DNA from: Zoogloea oleivorans
Lineage (GTDB): Bacteria; Pseudomonadota; Gammaproteobacteria; Burkholderiales; Rhodocyclaceae
Assembly (NCBI GenBank): GCA_030157785.1
Contig: JAOAUC010000014.1
Coordinates: 20,452 to 84,451 of the forward strand
DNA: 64,000 bases
Direction of reading: 5' to 3'
A model generated the notes under the pieces. The model did no database searches. It saw only the letters and a program-made list of their open reading frames with translations, and was not told the origin of the DNA. The position numbers and the translations under genes are program-made. Within the stretch, counting starts at the first letter, position 1. Each line of letters begins with the position of its first letter. Below, piece by piece: positions 19,514 to 31,890 of this stretch.

Positions 19514-20419
19514 TTACGCGTTCGCCGACGCCCCCGCACACACCGCCCTGACGTGGCCGCGCAGCCAGTGATGCGCCGGGTCGGCATCCAGCCTGGGGTG
19601 CCAGAGCAGTGAAACCGTGATCTCCGGTGTGGAAACCGGCAGGGGAAAGCTGTGCATGCCGGCGCGCAGGTTTCCGGTGTGCCGTGCGGGCACACTGGCG
19701 ATCAGGTCGGAGGCCCGGGCCAGGGCCAGTGCGGTCGAAAAGCCCCCGACGATGGTGACGATTTCGCGCTCCAGCCCCAGGGCGCTCAAGGCTTCATCAA
19801 TCGGCCCCCGGCGGAGCCCCTGTCGCGATACGCAGATGTGCCTGCCGGCGGCATAGCGGGCCGGCGTGATCTCGCCCTGGTTCAGCGGGTGATCACGGTG
19901 CACGACGCCCACGAAGCGGTCGCGGAACAAGGCCTGCACGCGCAGTTCCGGCGCCGTCGTCTTCCCCACGACGCCGGTTTCCAGATCGACGATCCCGTCG
20001 CGCAGGGGCGTGCTGTCCTTGTCGGGTTTCTGCACGAAGCACAGCCGCACGCCGGGGGCTTCCGCGCCGACGCGGGCGATGAGTTCCGGTCCGAAGTTCT
20101 CCACGAAGCCTTCACTGGTGCGCAGCGTGAAGGTTCTGACCAGCTGCGCGAGCCTGAGCGCCTCGACGGGGCGCAGAACGGCTTCGGCATCCTGCACGAG
20201 CTGGCCGACCCGCTCGCGCAGTTCGATGGCCCGGGGCGTGGGCACCAGGCCGCGCCCGGCCCTGACCAGTAGCGGGTCGCCCGTCGTCTCGCGCAAGCGC
20301 GCCAGGGCCCGGCTCATCGCCGACGGGCTCAGCCGCAAGCGCCGGGCAGCGCGGGCAACGCTGCCTTCGGCGAGCAGCACATCGAGGGTGACAAGCAGGT
20401 TCAGATCGGGTGTCGACAT
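19514..20419 (-). CDS. LysR family transcriptional regulator
   Basis: MSTPDLNLLVTLDVLLAEGSVARAARRLRLSPSAMSRALARLRE. Confidence 0.92.
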   Translation of the reverse strand: MSTPDLNLLVTLDVLLAEGSVARAARRLRLSPSAMSRALARLRETTGDPLLVRAGRGLVPTPRAIELRERVGQLVQDAEAVLRPVEALRLAQLVRTFTLRTSEGFVENFGPELIARVGAEAPGVRLCFVQKPDKDSTPLRDGIVDLETGVVGKTTAPELRVQALFRDRFVGVVHRDHPLNQGEITPARYAAGRHICVSRQGLRRGPIDEALSALGLEREIVTIVGGFSTALALARASDLIASVPARHTGNLRAGMHSFPLPVSTPEITVSLLWHPRLDADPAHHWLRGHVRAVCAGASANA

Positions 20420-20491
20420 GGCGTCGGGTGCATCAATAAAGTGCAAATGCTGCGTCTTCCGCCATGTCATGTAAAGGCCTACGCTTCAATC

Positions 20492-21892
20492 ATGATGAAG
20501 ACAAATGTGGAACCCACCCCTGCTGCCCGCGGCGCGCTCGCCGGCCTTTCGCTGTCCGTGTTGCTGTCGTCCCTCGGCACCAGCATTGCCAACGTGGCCT
20601 TGCCAAATCTGGCGCAGGCCTTCGATGCGTCCTTCCAGCAGGTCCAGTGGGTCGTCCTTGCCTATCTTCTCGCCATCACCACCCTGATCGTCAGCGTCGG
20701 ACGGCTTGGTGACATCACCGGCCGCCGGCGCTTGCTGCTGGCCGGCATCTTCCTGTTCACGGTGGCATCGGGCCTGTGCGGCCTTGCGCCGACGCTGTGG
20801 CTGCTGATTGCCGCCCGGGCCCTGCAGGGGCTTGGTGCCGCGATCATGATGGCCCTCACCATGGCGTTTGTCGGCGAGACGGTTCCGAAGGAAAAAGCCG
20901 GCAGCGCCATGGGTCTGCTCGGAACGATGTCCGCGATTGGCACGGCGCTCGGCCCCTCACTCGGTGGCGTGCTGATCGCCGGACTCGGCTGGCGGGCGAT
21001 CTTTCTCATCAATCTGCCGCTGGGCCTTCTGACGCTTTATCTCGCGCATCGCCATCTGCCCGGCGAGCGCCGCGAGCCGACAGGCGTGCGTGCCGGCTTT
21101 GACCACACGGGCACGCTGCTGCTGGCGCTGACCCTCGCCGCCTACGCGCTGGCGATGACGATCGGGCGTGGCCGCTTCGGCCCGCTCAACGGGGTTTTGC
21201 TGCTGGCCGCGGCCGGCGGTGTCGGCCTCTTCGTGCGTGCCGAGGCGAGGGCCATATCGCCGCTGATCCGCCTGGCGATGTTCGGCGATCGCGGGCTGAG
21301 TACGAGCCTCGCCACGAGCATGCTGGTGTCGACGGTGATGATGGCGACGCTGGTGGTCGGGCCCTTCTATCTCTCGCGGGCGCTCGGGCTCGATACGGCG
21401 CTGGTCGGACTCGTGTTGTCGGTCGGTCCGCTCGTTGCGGCGCTGACCGGCGTGCCAGCGGGGCGTCTTGCCGACCGGTTTGGCGCCCCGCGGGTGAGCC
21501 GCGTCGGGCTCATCGGCATGGCGGCCGGGGCCTGCACGCTGTCCATGCTGCCGACGATGCTCGGTATCCCCGGCTACATCGCGCCCCTGGTCGTCATCAC
21601 CGCCAGCTATGCGCTGTTCCAGACGGCCAACAACACCGCCGTCATGGCCGGTGTCGGCCCGGACCAGCGGGGTGCCGTTTCCGGCCTGCTCAACCTGTCG
21701 CGCAACCTGGGGCTCATCACCGGGGCGTCGGCCATGGGGGCGGTGTTTTCGCTGGCGTCGGAGACGAGCGACATCGCATCCGCGCCCCCCGAGGCCGTTG
21801 CCCGCGGCATGCGGATCACCTTTGCCTTTGCGGCGGGCTTGATCGTCGTCGCACTGGCCATTCGCCCCCGAATCAGGCCAGGCGCTGGTTGA
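20492..21892 (+). CDS. MFS transporter (DHA2/EmrB-QacA-like)
   Basis: 466 aa; NVALPNLAQAFDASFQQVQWVVLAYLLAITTLIVSVGRLGDITGRRRLLLAGI; many hydrophobic segments. Confidence 0.92.
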   Translation: MMKTNVEPTPAARGALAGLSLSVLLSSLGTSIANVALPNLAQAFDASFQQVQWVVLAYLLAITTLIVSVGRLGDITGRRRLLLAGIFLFTVASGLCGLAPTLWLLIAARALQGLGAAIMMALTMAFVGETVPKEKAGSAMGLLGTMSAIGTALGPSLGGVLIAGLGWRAIFLINLPLGLLTLYLAHRHLPGERREPTGVRAGFDHTGTLLLALTLAAYALAMTIGRGRFGPLNGVLLLAAAGGVGLFVRAEARAISPLIRLAMFGDRGLSTSLATSMLVSTVMMATLVVGPFYLSRALGLDTALVGLVLSVGPLVAALTGVPAGRLADRFGAPRVSRVGLIGMAAGACTLSMLPTMLGIPGYIAPLVVITASYALFQTANNTAVMAGVGPDQRGAVSGLLNLSRNLGLITGASAMGAVFSLASETSDIASAPPEAVARGMRITFAFAAGLIVVALAIRPRIRPGAG

Positions 21893-22385
21893 TGCGACGC
21901 GCGATCTCGGGTGGGGCCTGAAAATGTGCCTTGTAGCGGCTTCGTCCGCAGGTGCTGTCCTCGGCATTCCACAGCAACTGGTTGGTCAGAAAAATCGCGT
22001 GAAGGTTGTCATTCACCTGCGGAAACTTTGCTGCCATCGGGTCCCAGACTCCTGCGTTATTGGCGCCCACCAGGATGGTGTGATCCGCGACAAGCAGGCT
22101 GTGCATGAGCCCCCCGTCCTTGTAGAAGCCGATGATGGTGCCCATCGGCAACTGGTTGAACCCGGCGATGGTCATGATTCTGGGATCGGAGGACTTTACG
22201 AGCACTTCGGCATAGACATTCGGCCGAGACCCGACCACGCCTGCAAAGAGTCGTGCATGTGCATCGTTGGGGACATACTCCGCCGCTTCCAGCCATTCGA
22301 GCACCGCGTCATGGCAGGTTGGGCCAAACGTGGCATTGAAGCCTCTCAGTGCAGTTTGAGCGAGGGCTCTAGGTGTTCCAGGCAT
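21873..22385 (-). CDS. Hypothetical protein (170 aa), possible papain-like/NlpC-type fold
   Basis: MPGTPRALAQTALRGFNATFGPTCHDAVLEWLEAAEY...LPMGTIIGFYKDGGLMHSLLVADHTILVGANNAG; family call is speculative; 3' end overlaps the MFS gene by 20 nt. Confidence 0.55.
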   Translation of the reverse strand: MPGTPRALAQTALRGFNATFGPTCHDAVLEWLEAAEYVPNDAHARLFAGVVGSRPNVYAEVLVKSSDPRIMTIAGFNQLPMGTIIGFYKDGGLMHSLLVADHTILVGANNAGVWDPMAAKFPQVNDNLHAIFLTNQLLWNAEDSTCGRSRYKAHFQAPPEIARRINQRLA

Positions 22386-22510
22386 CTTCGCACCTCCAGT
22401 CAGAGTGATTGGTGTATCCGGTTCTGGGCTGGAGGCGGCGTTTGCGGCCTTTGTGCACTCCCGCCATGCGTTTATCGTACTCCTGTATGCGCCGGCAGGA
22501 ATGGACAGGC

Positions 22511-23833
22511 TCAGCGGAAGGCGAACAGTTCCCGCTCGAAGCGGATCGGCGGTGTGGCGGGAGATTGCCGGACGGCCTTTTCCAGGGCCAGCCCCCAGCC
22601 TTCCGGCCCGCAGAACCACACGCTGCTGCCCGGCTTGGCATGGTGCAGGATGTCGCCGATCTCGAAGGGGCCTTGGGTGTCGGTATAGCGCCGGTGCAGG
22701 TTGACGCCGGCGGCCTGACACAGCTCCGGGAGCCCGGCCGGATAGGCGTCGGCGTGGGCTGCGGGGGTGGCGTAGAACAGGTCGACCGGGCGGCCGCTGG
22801 GCACATCCTGGCGGGCGAGTTCTTCGAGGCGCGCCAGGAAGGGGGTGATGCCGATGCCGCCGGCAATCCAGATTTCTCCGCTGCCGGCCTTGTCGGTGTC
22901 GAAAGTGAAGGCACCGTAGGGGCCTTCGAGTCGAACCGCCTGGCCGATGGTGAGCCGTTCGGCCAACTGGCGGGTGTAGTCGCCGAGGCCCTTGATCGAC
23001 AGGGTGAGGGTGCCGCTGGCCGGGTTCCACGCATTGGCGAGAGTGAAGGGATGGGCGCCTTCCGCCGGGTGACCGAAATCGGCCAGCACGTGCTGGCCGG
23101 CCTTGTGACCGGGCCATTCGGTGGGGCGGCAGCGCACTTCAAGCACGTCGTCGGGGTGGCGGGTCAGGCTCTCGATGTGGGCAATGTGCTGTCGGCGGGC
23201 GCCGATGCGACCGGAGAGGGACAGCACGGCCGGCACCACGCCGAGGGCGGCGACGCAGGCCGTCAGCCAGCCCAGGGGGTGTTGCCAGAAGCTCGTCGGC
23301 ATCAGCATCAGGCCGTGGAAGGCGCCGGCGATGAAAACCAGCGGAAACAGTTTGTGCACCCAGCGGAAGTAGCGGTAGGGGATGCGCTTCACCAGGGCGA
23401 TCACCACCAGCGCCAGTAGGATGTAGCCGGCCCATTCGCCCACGTCCTTGGCCAGGTCAACCCACATGTTTTCCTGCCCCCCGGGCGGGCGCGGGCCGCG
23501 CACTGGACGTTCGATGAAGCCGGCCTTGGCGAGGTTCTTGGGCAGCCATTCGAGCATCCAGTGGGTGAATACGATCAGCCCGGCGCCGATGCCGATGTGC
23601 TTGTGCAGGCGGTACATGTGGTCGAGGCCGCCGAAGAACTTCTCCAAGCGGGGCGGCCGGGCGGCCAGCACCATGCCGGCGCTCATCCACCACAGGGCAA
23701 GGGTGCCGGACAGCAGGATCAGCGCGTGGCGCCAGTCCCACAGGTTCTTGGCGGAGGCGGTGACGTCGGGTAGGGCGAACGCGGCCCAGACCAGAAGCGG
23801 CAGGCCGGCAAGGAAGATAAGGGGGCGTTTCAT
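22511..23833 (-). CDS. Ferric reductase-like transmembrane / FNR-type flavoprotein
   Basis: 440 aa; N-terminal TM region with histidines, HPFTLAN FAD region, [14 protein letters not shown]-terminal [10 protein letters not shown]. Confidence 0.88.
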   Translation of the reverse strand: MKRPLIFLAGLPLLVWAAFALPDVTASAKNLWDWRHALILLSGTLALWWMSAGMVLAARPPRLEKFFGGLDHMYRLHKHIGIGAGLIVFTHWMLEWLPKNLAKAGFIERPVRGPRPPGGQENMWVDLAKDVGEWAGYILLALVVIALVKRIPYRYFRWVHKLFPLVFIAGAFHGLMLMPTSFWQHPLGWLTACVAALGVVPAVLSLSGRIGARRQHIAHIESLTRHPDDVLEVRCRPTEWPGHKAGQHVLADFGHPAEGAHPFTLANAWNPASGTLTLSIKGLGDYTRQLAERLTIGQAVRLEGPYGAFTFDTDKAGSGEIWIAGGIGITPFLARLEELARQDVPSGRPVDLFYATPAAHADAYPAGLPELCQAAGVNLHRRYTDTQGPFEIGDILHHAKPGSSVWFCGPEGWGLALEKAVRQSPATPPIRFERELFAFR

Positions 23834-25305
23834 GATGAGCTCTCCGGTGTTTCGGGTGGCATTCTGAACTCGGGGTGGAGGGGCGGTCTGTGCTCCAGGT
23901 CACCCCCGCCGAGCACCTTGTAGAGCGTGACAGCATTGGTGGCGGCGGACAGCTTCAGGCTGACCAGGCTCTGGCGCGCGGCGTACAGGCTGCGCTGGGC
24001 GTCGAGGGCGCTCAGGTAGCTGTCCACGCCCTTCTGGTAGCGGGCTTCCGACAGGCGGTAGCTGGCGGCGCTGGCGTCCACCAGCCGCTGCTGGGCATCC
24101 AGCCGCGCACCCAGCGTGGCGCGCTGGGCGAGGGCGTCGGCCACTTCCCGGAAGGCGCTCTGGATGGTCTTTTCGTAGCGGGCCAGATAGATGTCCCGCT
24201 CGGTTTCGGCCACCTGCAGGTTGGCCCGGTTGGCGCCGGCATTGAAGATCGGCAGGCTCACTTGCGGGATGAAGGTCCAGGCCCCCGAGCCCGCCGCAAA
24301 CAGGCCGCCCAGGGTACTGCTGGCGGTACCGGCGGTGGCGGTCAGGCTGACGCTCGGGAAGAAGGCCGCCCGCGCGGCGCCGATGTTGGCGTTGGCGGCG
24401 CGAAGCGTGCGTTCGGCGGCGAGCACATCCGGCCGTTCCTGCAGCACGGAAGACGGCAGGCCGACGGGCAGTTCGCGCAGGGCTGTCACGCTGTCGAGCC
24501 CGGCCGGCGGTAACAGCGTGTCGGGCACCGAGGTGCCGACCAGCAGCACCAGCGCGTTGCGGTCGGTGGCCACCTGGGCGGTGTAGGCGGCCGCATCGCG
24601 ACGGGCGGTTTCGACGCTGGTCTCGATCTGGCGCAGATCCAGCTCGGTGCCGACGCCCAGCTCGACCCGCTTGCGGGTGAGGGCGTAGCTGCTTTGCTGG
24701 CTGGCGAGGGTTTCCTGCGCCAGTTGCAGCAGGGCTTCGTCGGCAGACAGGGTGAGGTAGGCGCCGGCCACTTCGGCGATCAGGCTGATGCGCGTGCTGC
24801 GCAGGGTTTCCTCGCTGGCCAGATAGGTTTCGAGGGCCGCGTCGCGCAGGCTCTGGATGCGCCCGAAGAGGTCGATCTCCCAGTTGCTGAAGCCCAGGTC
24901 CACGCTGTGGCTGCGGCTGGTGACGGCCTGCCCGCTGCCGGACAGTTCGCCCGGCGTGCGCCTGGCGGTGGTGCCGGCATCGGCGCTTACGGTCGGCAAC
25001 AGTTCGGCGCGCTGGATGCGGTACTGGGCGCGGGCCTTGATGATGTTGAGGGCGGTTTCGCGCAGGTCGCGGTTGTTGGCCAGGGCGAAGTCGATCAACT
25101 GGTGCAGGCGCGTATCGACGAAGAAGCTGCGCCAGCCAGGGGTGGCGACCGATTCATCAGTTCCGGTGGCGGCCACCTTGCCGCCGCTGGCGGGCCAGGT
25201 GTTGTCCACCGGGGCGGCGGGGCGCGCGTAGTCGGGGGCGAGGGTGGCGCAGCCGCCGAGCACGCCGGCCAGCAGCAGGGTGATACCGAGGGTACGCAGC
25301 TTCAT
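23830..25305 (-). CDS. RND efflux outer-membrane lipoprotein (NodT/OprM-like)
   Basis: 491 aa; lipobox [18 protein letters not shown]; outer-membrane efflux protein repeats. Confidence 0.93.
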   Translation of the reverse strand: MKLRTLGITLLLAGVLGGCATLAPDYARPAAPVDNTWPASGGKVAATGTDESVATPGWRSFFVDTRLHQLIDFALANNRDLRETALNIIKARAQYRIQRAELLPTVSADAGTTARRTPGELSGSGQAVTSRSHSVDLGFSNWEIDLFGRIQSLRDAALETYLASEETLRSTRISLIAEVAGAYLTLSADEALLQLAQETLASQQSSYALTRKRVELGVGTELDLRQIETSVETARRDAAAYTAQVATDRNALVLLVGTSVPDTLLPPAGLDSVTALRELPVGLPSSVLQERPDVLAAERTLRAANANIGAARAAFFPSVSLTATAGTASSTLGGLFAAGSGAWTFIPQVSLPIFNAGANRANLQVAETERDIYLARYEKTIQSAFREVADALAQRATLGARLDAQQRLVDASAASYRLSEARYQKGVDSYLSALDAQRSLYAARQSLVSLKLSAATNAVTLYKVLGGGDLEHRPPLHPEFRMPPETPESSS

Positions 25306-28300
25306 GATGTTTCTCCCTGCAGGACGGGCGCCGGGGCCGGGCGCGAGAACAGCGTGCGCACCGCGACGAAGGCGAGGGGGATGAAGAAGAGGCCGAGCAC
25401 GGTGGCGGTGATCATGCCGCCGAGCACGCCGGTGCCAATCGCTACCCGACTCGCCGAGCCGGCGCCGGTGCTGATGGCCAGCGGCAGCACGCCGAGGGCG
25501 AAGGCCAGCGAGGTCATCAGGATCGGCCGCAGACGCAGGCGAACGGCCTGCAGCGTGGCGTCGATGAGGCTGGCGCCTTCTTCCTGCAACTGCTTGGCGA
25601 ACTCCACGATCAGGATCGCGTTCTTGGCCGACAGGCCCACGGTGGTCAGCAGGCCGACCTGGAAATACACGTCGTTCGACAAGCCGCGCAGGTTGGCGGC
25701 CAGCACCGCACCGAGCACGCCGAGGGGCACGATCAGGATCACCGAGAACGGAATCGACCAGCTCTCGTACAGCGCCGCCAGGCACAGGAACACCACCAGC
25801 ACCGAGATGGCGTAGAGCAGCGGGGCCTGGGCGCCGGACAGGCGTTCCTGGTAAGACTGCCCGGTCCATTCGAAGCCGACGCCTTCCGGCAGTTGCTTGA
25901 TGATCGCCTCGATGGCGTTCATCGCGGTGCCGGAGCTGACGCCCTCGGCCGGTTCGCCGACGATCTCGAAGGCCCCCATGCCGTTGTAGCGCTCCAGCTG
26001 CGGCGAGCCGGTCGTCCAGCTCGTCGCCGAGAAGGCCGAGAAAGGCACCATGCCGCCCTCGCCGTTGCGCACATACCAGCTGGCCAGGTCTTCGCCCATG
26101 GCGCGGGCCGGGGCGTCGCCCTGCAGGTACACCCGCTTGACGCGGCTCTTGTTGATGAAGTCATTCACGTAGGTGCCGCCGCTGGCGGTGGACAGGGTGT
26201 CGTTGATGTCGGCCATGGCCAGGCCGAAGGCGCCGGCCTTCTGGTCGTCGATGGCGAGGCGGAAGCGCGGCGTGTCGTCCTGACCGTTCTTGCGCACCTT
26301 GGTGAGCGCCGGGTCCTTGGCGGCGAGGGCGAGGAATTGCTCGCGGGCTTCCACCAGCTTGTCGTGACCGATGCCGCCCAGGTCCTGCAGTTCCACGTCG
26401 AAGCCGCTGCTGCTGCCCAGGCCGCGGATTGCCGGCGGCAGGATCACGAAGATCCGTGCGTCGCGCACCGCCGACATGTCGCGGGTGGCGCGGCGGCTGA
26501 AGGCTGCGGCCGCGCTGGCGGCATCCTCGCGCTCGCTCCAGTCCTTCAGCTTGATGAAGGACATCGCCGAGTTCTGGGCGTTGCCCCCGTTGCCCATGCC
26601 GTTGATGGTGACCAGGCCGGCCACTTCGGGCTGCGCCAGCATGTACTGCTCAAGGGAGTTCACGGCCTTGGCGGTGCGCTCCTTGGTGGCGCCGGACGGC
26701 AATTGCACCATGGCGATCACGAAGCCCTGGTCTTCTTCCGGCAGAAACGAAGTGGGCAGGCGCAGGAACAGCACCGACAGCAAGCCAAGCAGCAGCGCAT
26801 ACACCGCCACGGCCTTGCCGCCGCGCTTGAGCAGGCCGGCGACGCTGCCCTCGTAACGCTGGCTGTTGCGCTCGAAGACCCGGTTGAACCACGCGAAGAA
26901 GCCTGTGTGATGCACGTGACCGGGCTTGAGCAGGGTGGCGCACAGGGCCGGGGTGAGGGTCAGGGCCACCAGCACCGACAGCAGCATCGCGGCGACGATG
27001 GTGATCGAGAACTGGCGGTAGATCACGCCGGTGGATCCGCCGAAAAAGGCCATCGGCACAAACACCGCCGACAGCACCAGCGCAATGCCCACCAGCGCGC
27101 CGGTGATCTCGCCCATCGACTTGCGGGTCGCCTCGCGGGGCGACAGGCCTTCCTCGCTCATGATGCGCTCGACGTTCTCGACCACCACGATGGCGTCGTC
27201 CACCAGCAGGCCGATGGCCAGCACCATGCCGAACATGGTCAGCGTGTTGATCGAGTAACCAAAGGCCGCCAGTACCCCGAAGGTGCCCAGCAGCACCACC
27301 GGCACGGCGATGGCCGGGATCAGCGTGGCGCGCAGGTTCTGCAGGAACAGGTACATGATCAGCACCACCAGCACGATGGCTTCGATCAGGGTCTTCACCA
27401 CCTCTTCGATGGAGATGCGCACGAAGGGCGTGGTGTCGTAGGCCACCACCGACTTCATCTGCATCTCGGCCGGGAAGAAGCGCGACAGCTCGTCGAGCTT
27501 GGCCTTCACCCGGTCGGCGGTCTGCAGCGCGTTGGCGCCGGCGGCCAGCTTGATGCCGATGGCGGCCGAGGGCTTGCCGTTGTACTGCACGCTGACGTCG
27601 TAGCTCTCGCCGCCCAGTTCGATGCGGGCCACGTCGGAGAGATGCACCACCGCGCCGTCGGTGCTGGTCTTGAGGACGATGGCGCGGAACTGCTCCGGCG
27701 TTTGCAGCTTGCTGCGCGCAGTGATGGTGGCGTTGATCTGCTGGCCGCCCCGGGCCGGCAGGCCGCCGATCTGGCCGGCGGTGACCTCGGCATTCTGTGC
27801 CTGGATGGCGCTCTTCACGTCACCGGGCATCAGCGAGTACTTTTGCAGCTTCGCCGGGTCGAGCCAGATCCGCATGGCGTAGCCGGTGCCCAGGGCCTGC
27901 ACATCGCCTACGCCTTCGACGCGACTCACCGGGTCGAGCAGGCTGGTGGAGATGTAGTCGCCGATGTCGATGGCGGTGGTGCGGGTGTTGTCGGACACCA
28001 GCGACACGATCATCAGGAAGTCGGTGCCGGTCTTGGCCACTGACACGCCCAGGTTCTGGACGATCTGTGGAAGGCGCGATTCGGCCTGCTTGAGCTTGTT
28101 CTGCACCTGTACCTGGGCCACGTCCGGGTTGGTGCCGGCCTCGAAGGTCAGGGTGATCTGCGCGCTGCCGGCCGAACTGCTGCTGGACGACATGTAGCTC
28201 AGGTGATCGAGCCCCTTCATCTGCTGTTCGATGACCTGCACCACCGAGTTTTCGATGGTTTCGGCGGAGGCGCCGGTGTAGTTGGCCGAGATGGTGATCT

Positions 28301-28424
28301 TCGGCGGGGCGATGTTGGGGTATTGCTCGAGGGACAGGCGGCTGATCGACAGTGCGCCGGCCAGCATCACCACGATGGCGATGACCCACGCGAAGATCGG
28401 GCGGTCGATGAAGAAGCGGGCCAT
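25302..28424 (-). CDS. RND efflux inner-membrane permease (AcrB/MexB-like)
   Basis: 1040 aa; [45 protein letters not shown]. Confidence 0.96.
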   Translation of the reverse strand: MARFFIDRPIFAWVIAIVVMLAGALSISRLSLEQYPNIAPPKITISANYTGASAETIENSVVQVIEQQMKGLDHLSYMSSSSSSAGSAQITLTFEAGTNPDVAQVQVQNKLKQAESRLPQIVQNLGVSVAKTGTDFLMIVSLVSDNTRTTAIDIGDYISTSLLDPVSRVEGVGDVQALGTGYAMRIWLDPAKLQKYSLMPGDVKSAIQAQNAEVTAGQIGGLPARGGQQINATITARSKLQTPEQFRAIVLKTSTDGAVVHLSDVARIELGGESYDVSVQYNGKPSAAIGIKLAAGANALQTADRVKAKLDELSRFFPAEMQMKSVVAYDTTPFVRISIEEVVKTLIEAIVLVVLIMYLFLQNLRATLIPAIAVPVVLLGTFGVLAAFGYSINTLTMFGMVLAIGLLVDDAIVVVENVERIMSEEGLSPREATRKSMGEITGALVGIALVLSAVFVPMAFFGGSTGVIYRQFSITIVAAMLLSVLVALTLTPALCATLLKPGHVHHTGFFAWFNRVFERNSQRYEGSVAGLLKRGGKAVAVYALLLGLLSVLFLRLPTSFLPEEDQGFVIAMVQLPSGATKERTAKAVNSLEQYMLAQPEVAGLVTINGMGNGGNAQNSAMSFIKLKDWSEREDAASAAAAFSRRATRDMSAVRDARIFVILPPAIRGLGSSSGFDVELQDLGGIGHDKLVEAREQFLALAAKDPALTKVRKNGQDDTPRFRLAIDDQKAGAFGLAMADINDTLSTASGGTYVNDFINKSRVKRVYLQGDAPARAMGEDLASWYVRNGEGGMVPFSAFSATSWTTGSPQLERYNGMGAFEIVGEPAEGVSSGTAMNAIEAIIKQLPEGVGFEWTGQSYQERLSGAQAPLLYAISVLVVFLCLAALYESWSIPFSVILIVPLGVLGAVLAANLRGLSNDVYFQVGLLTTVGLSAKNAILIVEFAKQLQEEGASLIDATLQAVRLRLRPILMTSLAFALGVLPLAISTGAGSASRVAIGTGVLGGMITATVLGLFFIPLAFVAVRTLFSRPAPAPVLQGETS

Positions 28425-28426
28425 GA

Positions 28427-29638
28427 TCAGGCTCCCGGCTTGGTGTTGGTGGTCGGGCTGGCGGCGACCTTGCCGTCAACCGGCACCGGCGTCACCACGG
28501 CGTTGGGGCGGGCCTTCTGGCTGCCTTCGACGATGACCTTCTCGCCCGCCGCCAGGCCGGCATTCACCAGCCAGCTATCGCCGACCGGGCGGCCAACGGC
28601 GAGTACCCGCTGTTCCACCTTGTTGCCGGCGCCCACCACCAGCGCGGTGGCCTCGCCCTTCACGTTGCGCGACACGCCGCGCTGGGGCACCAGCACGGCC
28701 TTGTCGGCCACACCTTCGTCAAGCACGGCACGCACGTACATGCCGGGCAGCAGATCGCCTTTCGGGTTGGGGAACACGGCGCGCAGGGCGACGGTGCCGG
28801 TGCCTTCGTTCACGGTGATGTCGGTGAATTGCAGGCGGCCTTCGCGGGCGTAGCGGCTGCCGTCCTCTAGGATCAGCGTAACCGCCGCCTGGTTGCGCCC
28901 GGCCTGACGGATCTGGCCGGCCTCGAAGGCGCGCTTGAGACGCAGGGCGTCGGCACTGGACTGGGTCAGGTCCACGTAGATCGGGTCCAACTGCTGCACG
29001 GTGGCCAGCGCAGCGGCCTGGCCGGCAGTGACCAGCGCTCCCGGCGTGACCGCCGACTTGCCGATGCGCCCCGACACCGGCGCGGTGACGCGGGTGTAGG
29101 CGAGGTTGATGGCAGCGCTGTCGAGGGTGGCACGGGCCGAGGCGACATCCGCCTCTGCCTGCCGCAGCGCGGCGAGGGCGTCGTCGGTGTCCTGCTGGGC
29201 CACGGCCTTGATCTCGGCGAGCTCCTTGTAGCGGGCGGCCTTCGGGCGCAGGGTTTCCACATTGGCCCGGGCCTTGGCGAGGGCAGCTCTGGCGCTGTCC
29301 ACGCTGGCCTGATAGGTGGCCGGGTCGATGCGGTACAGCAACTGGCCGGCCTTGACTTCGGCGCCTTCGGTAAACAGGCGCTCGCGGACGATGCCGCCGA
29401 CTTGCGGCCGTACTTCGGCGACCACGGTGGGCACGGTGCGGCCGGGCAGTTCCGACGTGAGGGTGAGCGGCTTCGCCTGCAGCGTCACCACGCCCACCTC
29501 GGCGGGGCCGGCGGGGGGCATGCCGCCGGGGCCGGCGGGCGCGGCGGACGAATTGCAGCCGGCCAGCAGCGCAGCCGACAAGGCAGCCGCCAGGGCGGTG
29601 AGCACCACGGGGCGCCGGGAAGCGGTGAGGAGGGGCAT
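28427..29638 (-). CDS. RND efflux periplasmic adaptor (membrane fusion protein)
   Basis: Lipobox [52 protein letters not shown]. Confidence 0.94.
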   Translation of the reverse strand: MPLLTASRRPVVLTALAAALSAALLAGCNSSAAPAGPGGMPPAGPAEVGVVTLQAKPLTLTSELPGRTVPTVVAEVRPQVGGIVRERLFTEGAEVKAGQLLYRIDPATYQASVDSARAALAKARANVETLRPKAARYKELAEIKAVAQQDTDDALAALRQAEADVASARATLDSAAINLAYTRVTAPVSGRIGKSAVTPGALVTAGQAAALATVQQLDPIYVDLTQSSADALRLKRAFEAGQIRQAGRNQAAVTLILEDGSRYAREGRLQFTDITVNEGTGTVALRAVFPNPKGDLLPGMYVRAVLDEGVADKAVLVPQRGVSRNVKGEATALVVGAGNKVEQRVLAVGRPVGDSWLVNAGLAAGEKVIVEGSQKARPNAVVTPVPVDGKVAASPTTNTKPGA

Positions 29639-29805
29639 CTGGATTCCTTTGCGGCGGAGTGCCGATATCTGATGCCCCGATTGTGGAAAGCAAATGTGCA
29701 GCAAAATGGGAGACATTGTGGAGATGGGCCTGCACCCGTTGATCTGTGCTCCGTAGCCGGGGCTTAATGACGTCCCCGGCCCCCGCCATTCGTTCGCCCC
29801 GCGCC

Positions 29806-31200
29806 ATGAAACTCGGCATCACCACCAAAGCCTTCCTCGCCGTCCTGCTGGTGGCCCTTGCGGTGCTGCTCGCCATGGGCGTGGCCGGGCGCTGGAGCTT
29901 CACCCGCGGCTTCGTGGGCTACATGGACGAGCTGGCGCTGCAGCGGGTCGAGGAGCTCGTTCCCCGTTTCACGCAGACCTATGCCCGCGAAGGCAGCTGG
30001 GATCTTCTGCGCAACAACCGTCGCGCCTGGTTCCACCTCATGCGCCCCCATGCCGGCAACGAGAACGGCGGCCCGCTGGACATCGAACTGGAAGCGCCCC
30101 CCGAATCCGACCTGACCGGCGCCGTCTTCCGGCTCAGCCTGATCGACAGCGAGCAGCGCTTCGTGATGGGCAACCCCCGGGTGGCCACCGACGACGCTGC
30201 GGTGAAGCGGGCCATCGTTGTCGATGGCAGGACCGTCGGCTGGCTGGTGATGGGGCCTTTCCAGAGCGTCAGCGACACCGGCGCCCAGCGCTTTTACGAC
30301 GAACAGCTGCACGCCACCCTGCTGGTCGGCGGCATTGCCGGCCTGTTTGCGGTGTTCGTGTCCCTGCGCATTGCGCGCACGCTGGTGGCCCCGATCAAGC
30401 AGGTCGCGGCGGCCACCCATCGCCTGGCAGCCGGTGATTACGCGGGGCGCGTCGAGCCCGGTTCCAGCGATGAAGTCGGCCAGCTGGCCCGTGATTTCAA
30501 CAGCCTGGCCCGTACCCTGGAAGCCAATGAACGCATGCGCCGCGACTTCATGGCCGACGTGTCGCACGAGCTGCGTACGCCGCTGAGCGTGCTGCGTGGC
30601 GAGGTCGAAGCCATGGAGGATGGCGTGCGCCGCCTCGACGCCGATGCGCTGCAATCCCTCAAGGGCGAGGTGATGACCCTCACCCGGCTGGTCAATGACC
30701 TCAATGAACTGGCCCTCGCCGACCTGGGGGCGCTGGTCTATCGCAAGGCGCCGGTGGCCGTCGGCGAGGTGCTGGAAAGCACTGTCGGCGCCTTTCGCGA
30801 GCGCCTCGCCAGCGCCGGCCTGGGCTTGGCGCTGGAACTGGCGCCGGGCCTGCGCATGTCGGCCGACGAAAGCCGCCTGCGCCAGCTCTTTCGCAATCTC
30901 GTCGAGAACACTCTGCGCTACACCGACTCCGGCGGCTCCCTGGAGGTCGTCACCCGGCGCGACGGCGACGAGCTGTGCATCGACTTCATGGATTCGGCTC
31001 CCGGCGTGCCCGACACGCTGCTGCCCAAGCTCTTCGAGCGCTTCTTCCGCGGCGAAGCGTCGCGCAACCGGGCCACCGGCGGTTCCGGCCTCGGCCTCGC
31101 GATCTGCCGCAGCATCGTCGAAGCGCACGACGGCACCATCACCGCCCGGGCCTCGCCCCTCGGCGGGGTGTGGGTCGCCCTGCGCTTCCCCGCCCTGTAA
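29806..31200 (+). CDS. Sensor histidine kinase (BaeS-like)
   Basis: 464 aa from MKLGITTKAFLAV; DVSHELRTPLSVLRGEVEAMEDG; GGSGLGLAICRSI. Confidence 0.92.
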   Translation: MKLGITTKAFLAVLLVALAVLLAMGVAGRWSFTRGFVGYMDELALQRVEELVPRFTQTYAREGSWDLLRNNRRAWFHLMRPHAGNENGGPLDIELEAPPESDLTGAVFRLSLIDSEQRFVMGNPRVATDDAAVKRAIVVDGRTVGWLVMGPFQSVSDTGAQRFYDEQLHATLLVGGIAGLFAVFVSLRIARTLVAPIKQVAAATHRLAAGDYAGRVEPGSSDEVGQLARDFNSLARTLEANERMRRDFMADVSHELRTPLSVLRGEVEAMEDGVRRLDADALQSLKGEVMTLTRLVNDLNELALADLGALVYRKAPVAVGEVLESTVGAFRERLASAGLGLALELAPGLRMSADESRLRQLFRNLVENTLRYTDSGGSLEVVTRRDGDELCIDFMDSAPGVPDTLLPKLFERFFRGEASRNRATGGSGLGLAICRSIVEAHDGTITARASPLGGVWVALRFPAL

Positions 31201-31209
31201 GCTCGGTCC

Positions 31210-31890
31210 ATGGACAGCACACCCGCCTACATCCTCATCGTCGAGGACGAACCCAAGCTTGCCGCGCTGCTTGGCGATTACCTCAAGGCCGCCGGCCACG
31301 AGACCGCGTGGATTGCCAACGGGCTGGACGTGATCCCTGCCATCCGCGCCCGCGAGCCGGATCTCGTGCTGCTCGATCTGATGCTGCCCGGCCGCGACGG
31401 GCTCGACATCTGCCGCGAGCTGCGCAGCTTCAGCGAACTGCCGGTGATCATGATGACCGCCCGTGTCGAAGAGATCGACCGCCTGCTCGGCCTGGAACTG
31501 GGTGCCGACGATTACATCTGCAAGCCCTACAGCCCCCGTGAAGTGGTCGCCCGCTGCAAGGCGGTGCTGCGTCGCAACCGCCGCAGCCCGCCGCCCGAGC
31601 GGGCGAGCCTGCAGCTTGACGAAGCCGGCTGGCGGGCCACCTATCACGGCATCGAACTCGACCTCACTCCCGTCGAGTTCCGTCTGTTGCGCAGTCTGTC
31701 GGCCGCGCCGGGGCGGGTTTTCTCCCGCGAACAACTGCTCGACGGCCTCTACGACGACCACCGGGTCGTCACCGACCGCACCGTCGACAGCCACATCAAG
31801 AACCTGCGTCGCAAGCTCGAACAGATCGCTCCGGAAGAGCCCCTGATCCGCTCGATCTACGGGGTGGGTTACAAGTTCGAGGTGCATTGA
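31210..31890 (+). CDS. OmpR-family response regulator (BaeR-like)
   Basis: 226 aa; [30 protein letters not shown], winged-helix C-terminus YGVGYKFE. Confidence 0.94.
   Translation: MDSTPAYILIVEDEPKLAALLGDYLKAAGHETAWIANGLDVIPAIRAREPDLVLLDLMLPGRDGLDICRELRSFSELPVIMMTARVEEIDRLLGLELGADDYICKPYSPREVVARCKAVLRRNRRSPPPERASLQLDEAGWRATYHGIELDLTPVEFRLLRSLSAAPGRVFSREQLLDGLYDDHRVVTDRTVDSHIKNLRRKLEQIAPEEPLIRSIYGVGYKFEVH

Noticed and set aside
25893-28043. 716-aa plus-strand ORF
   Set aside because: Antisense to the RND permease; no motif support.
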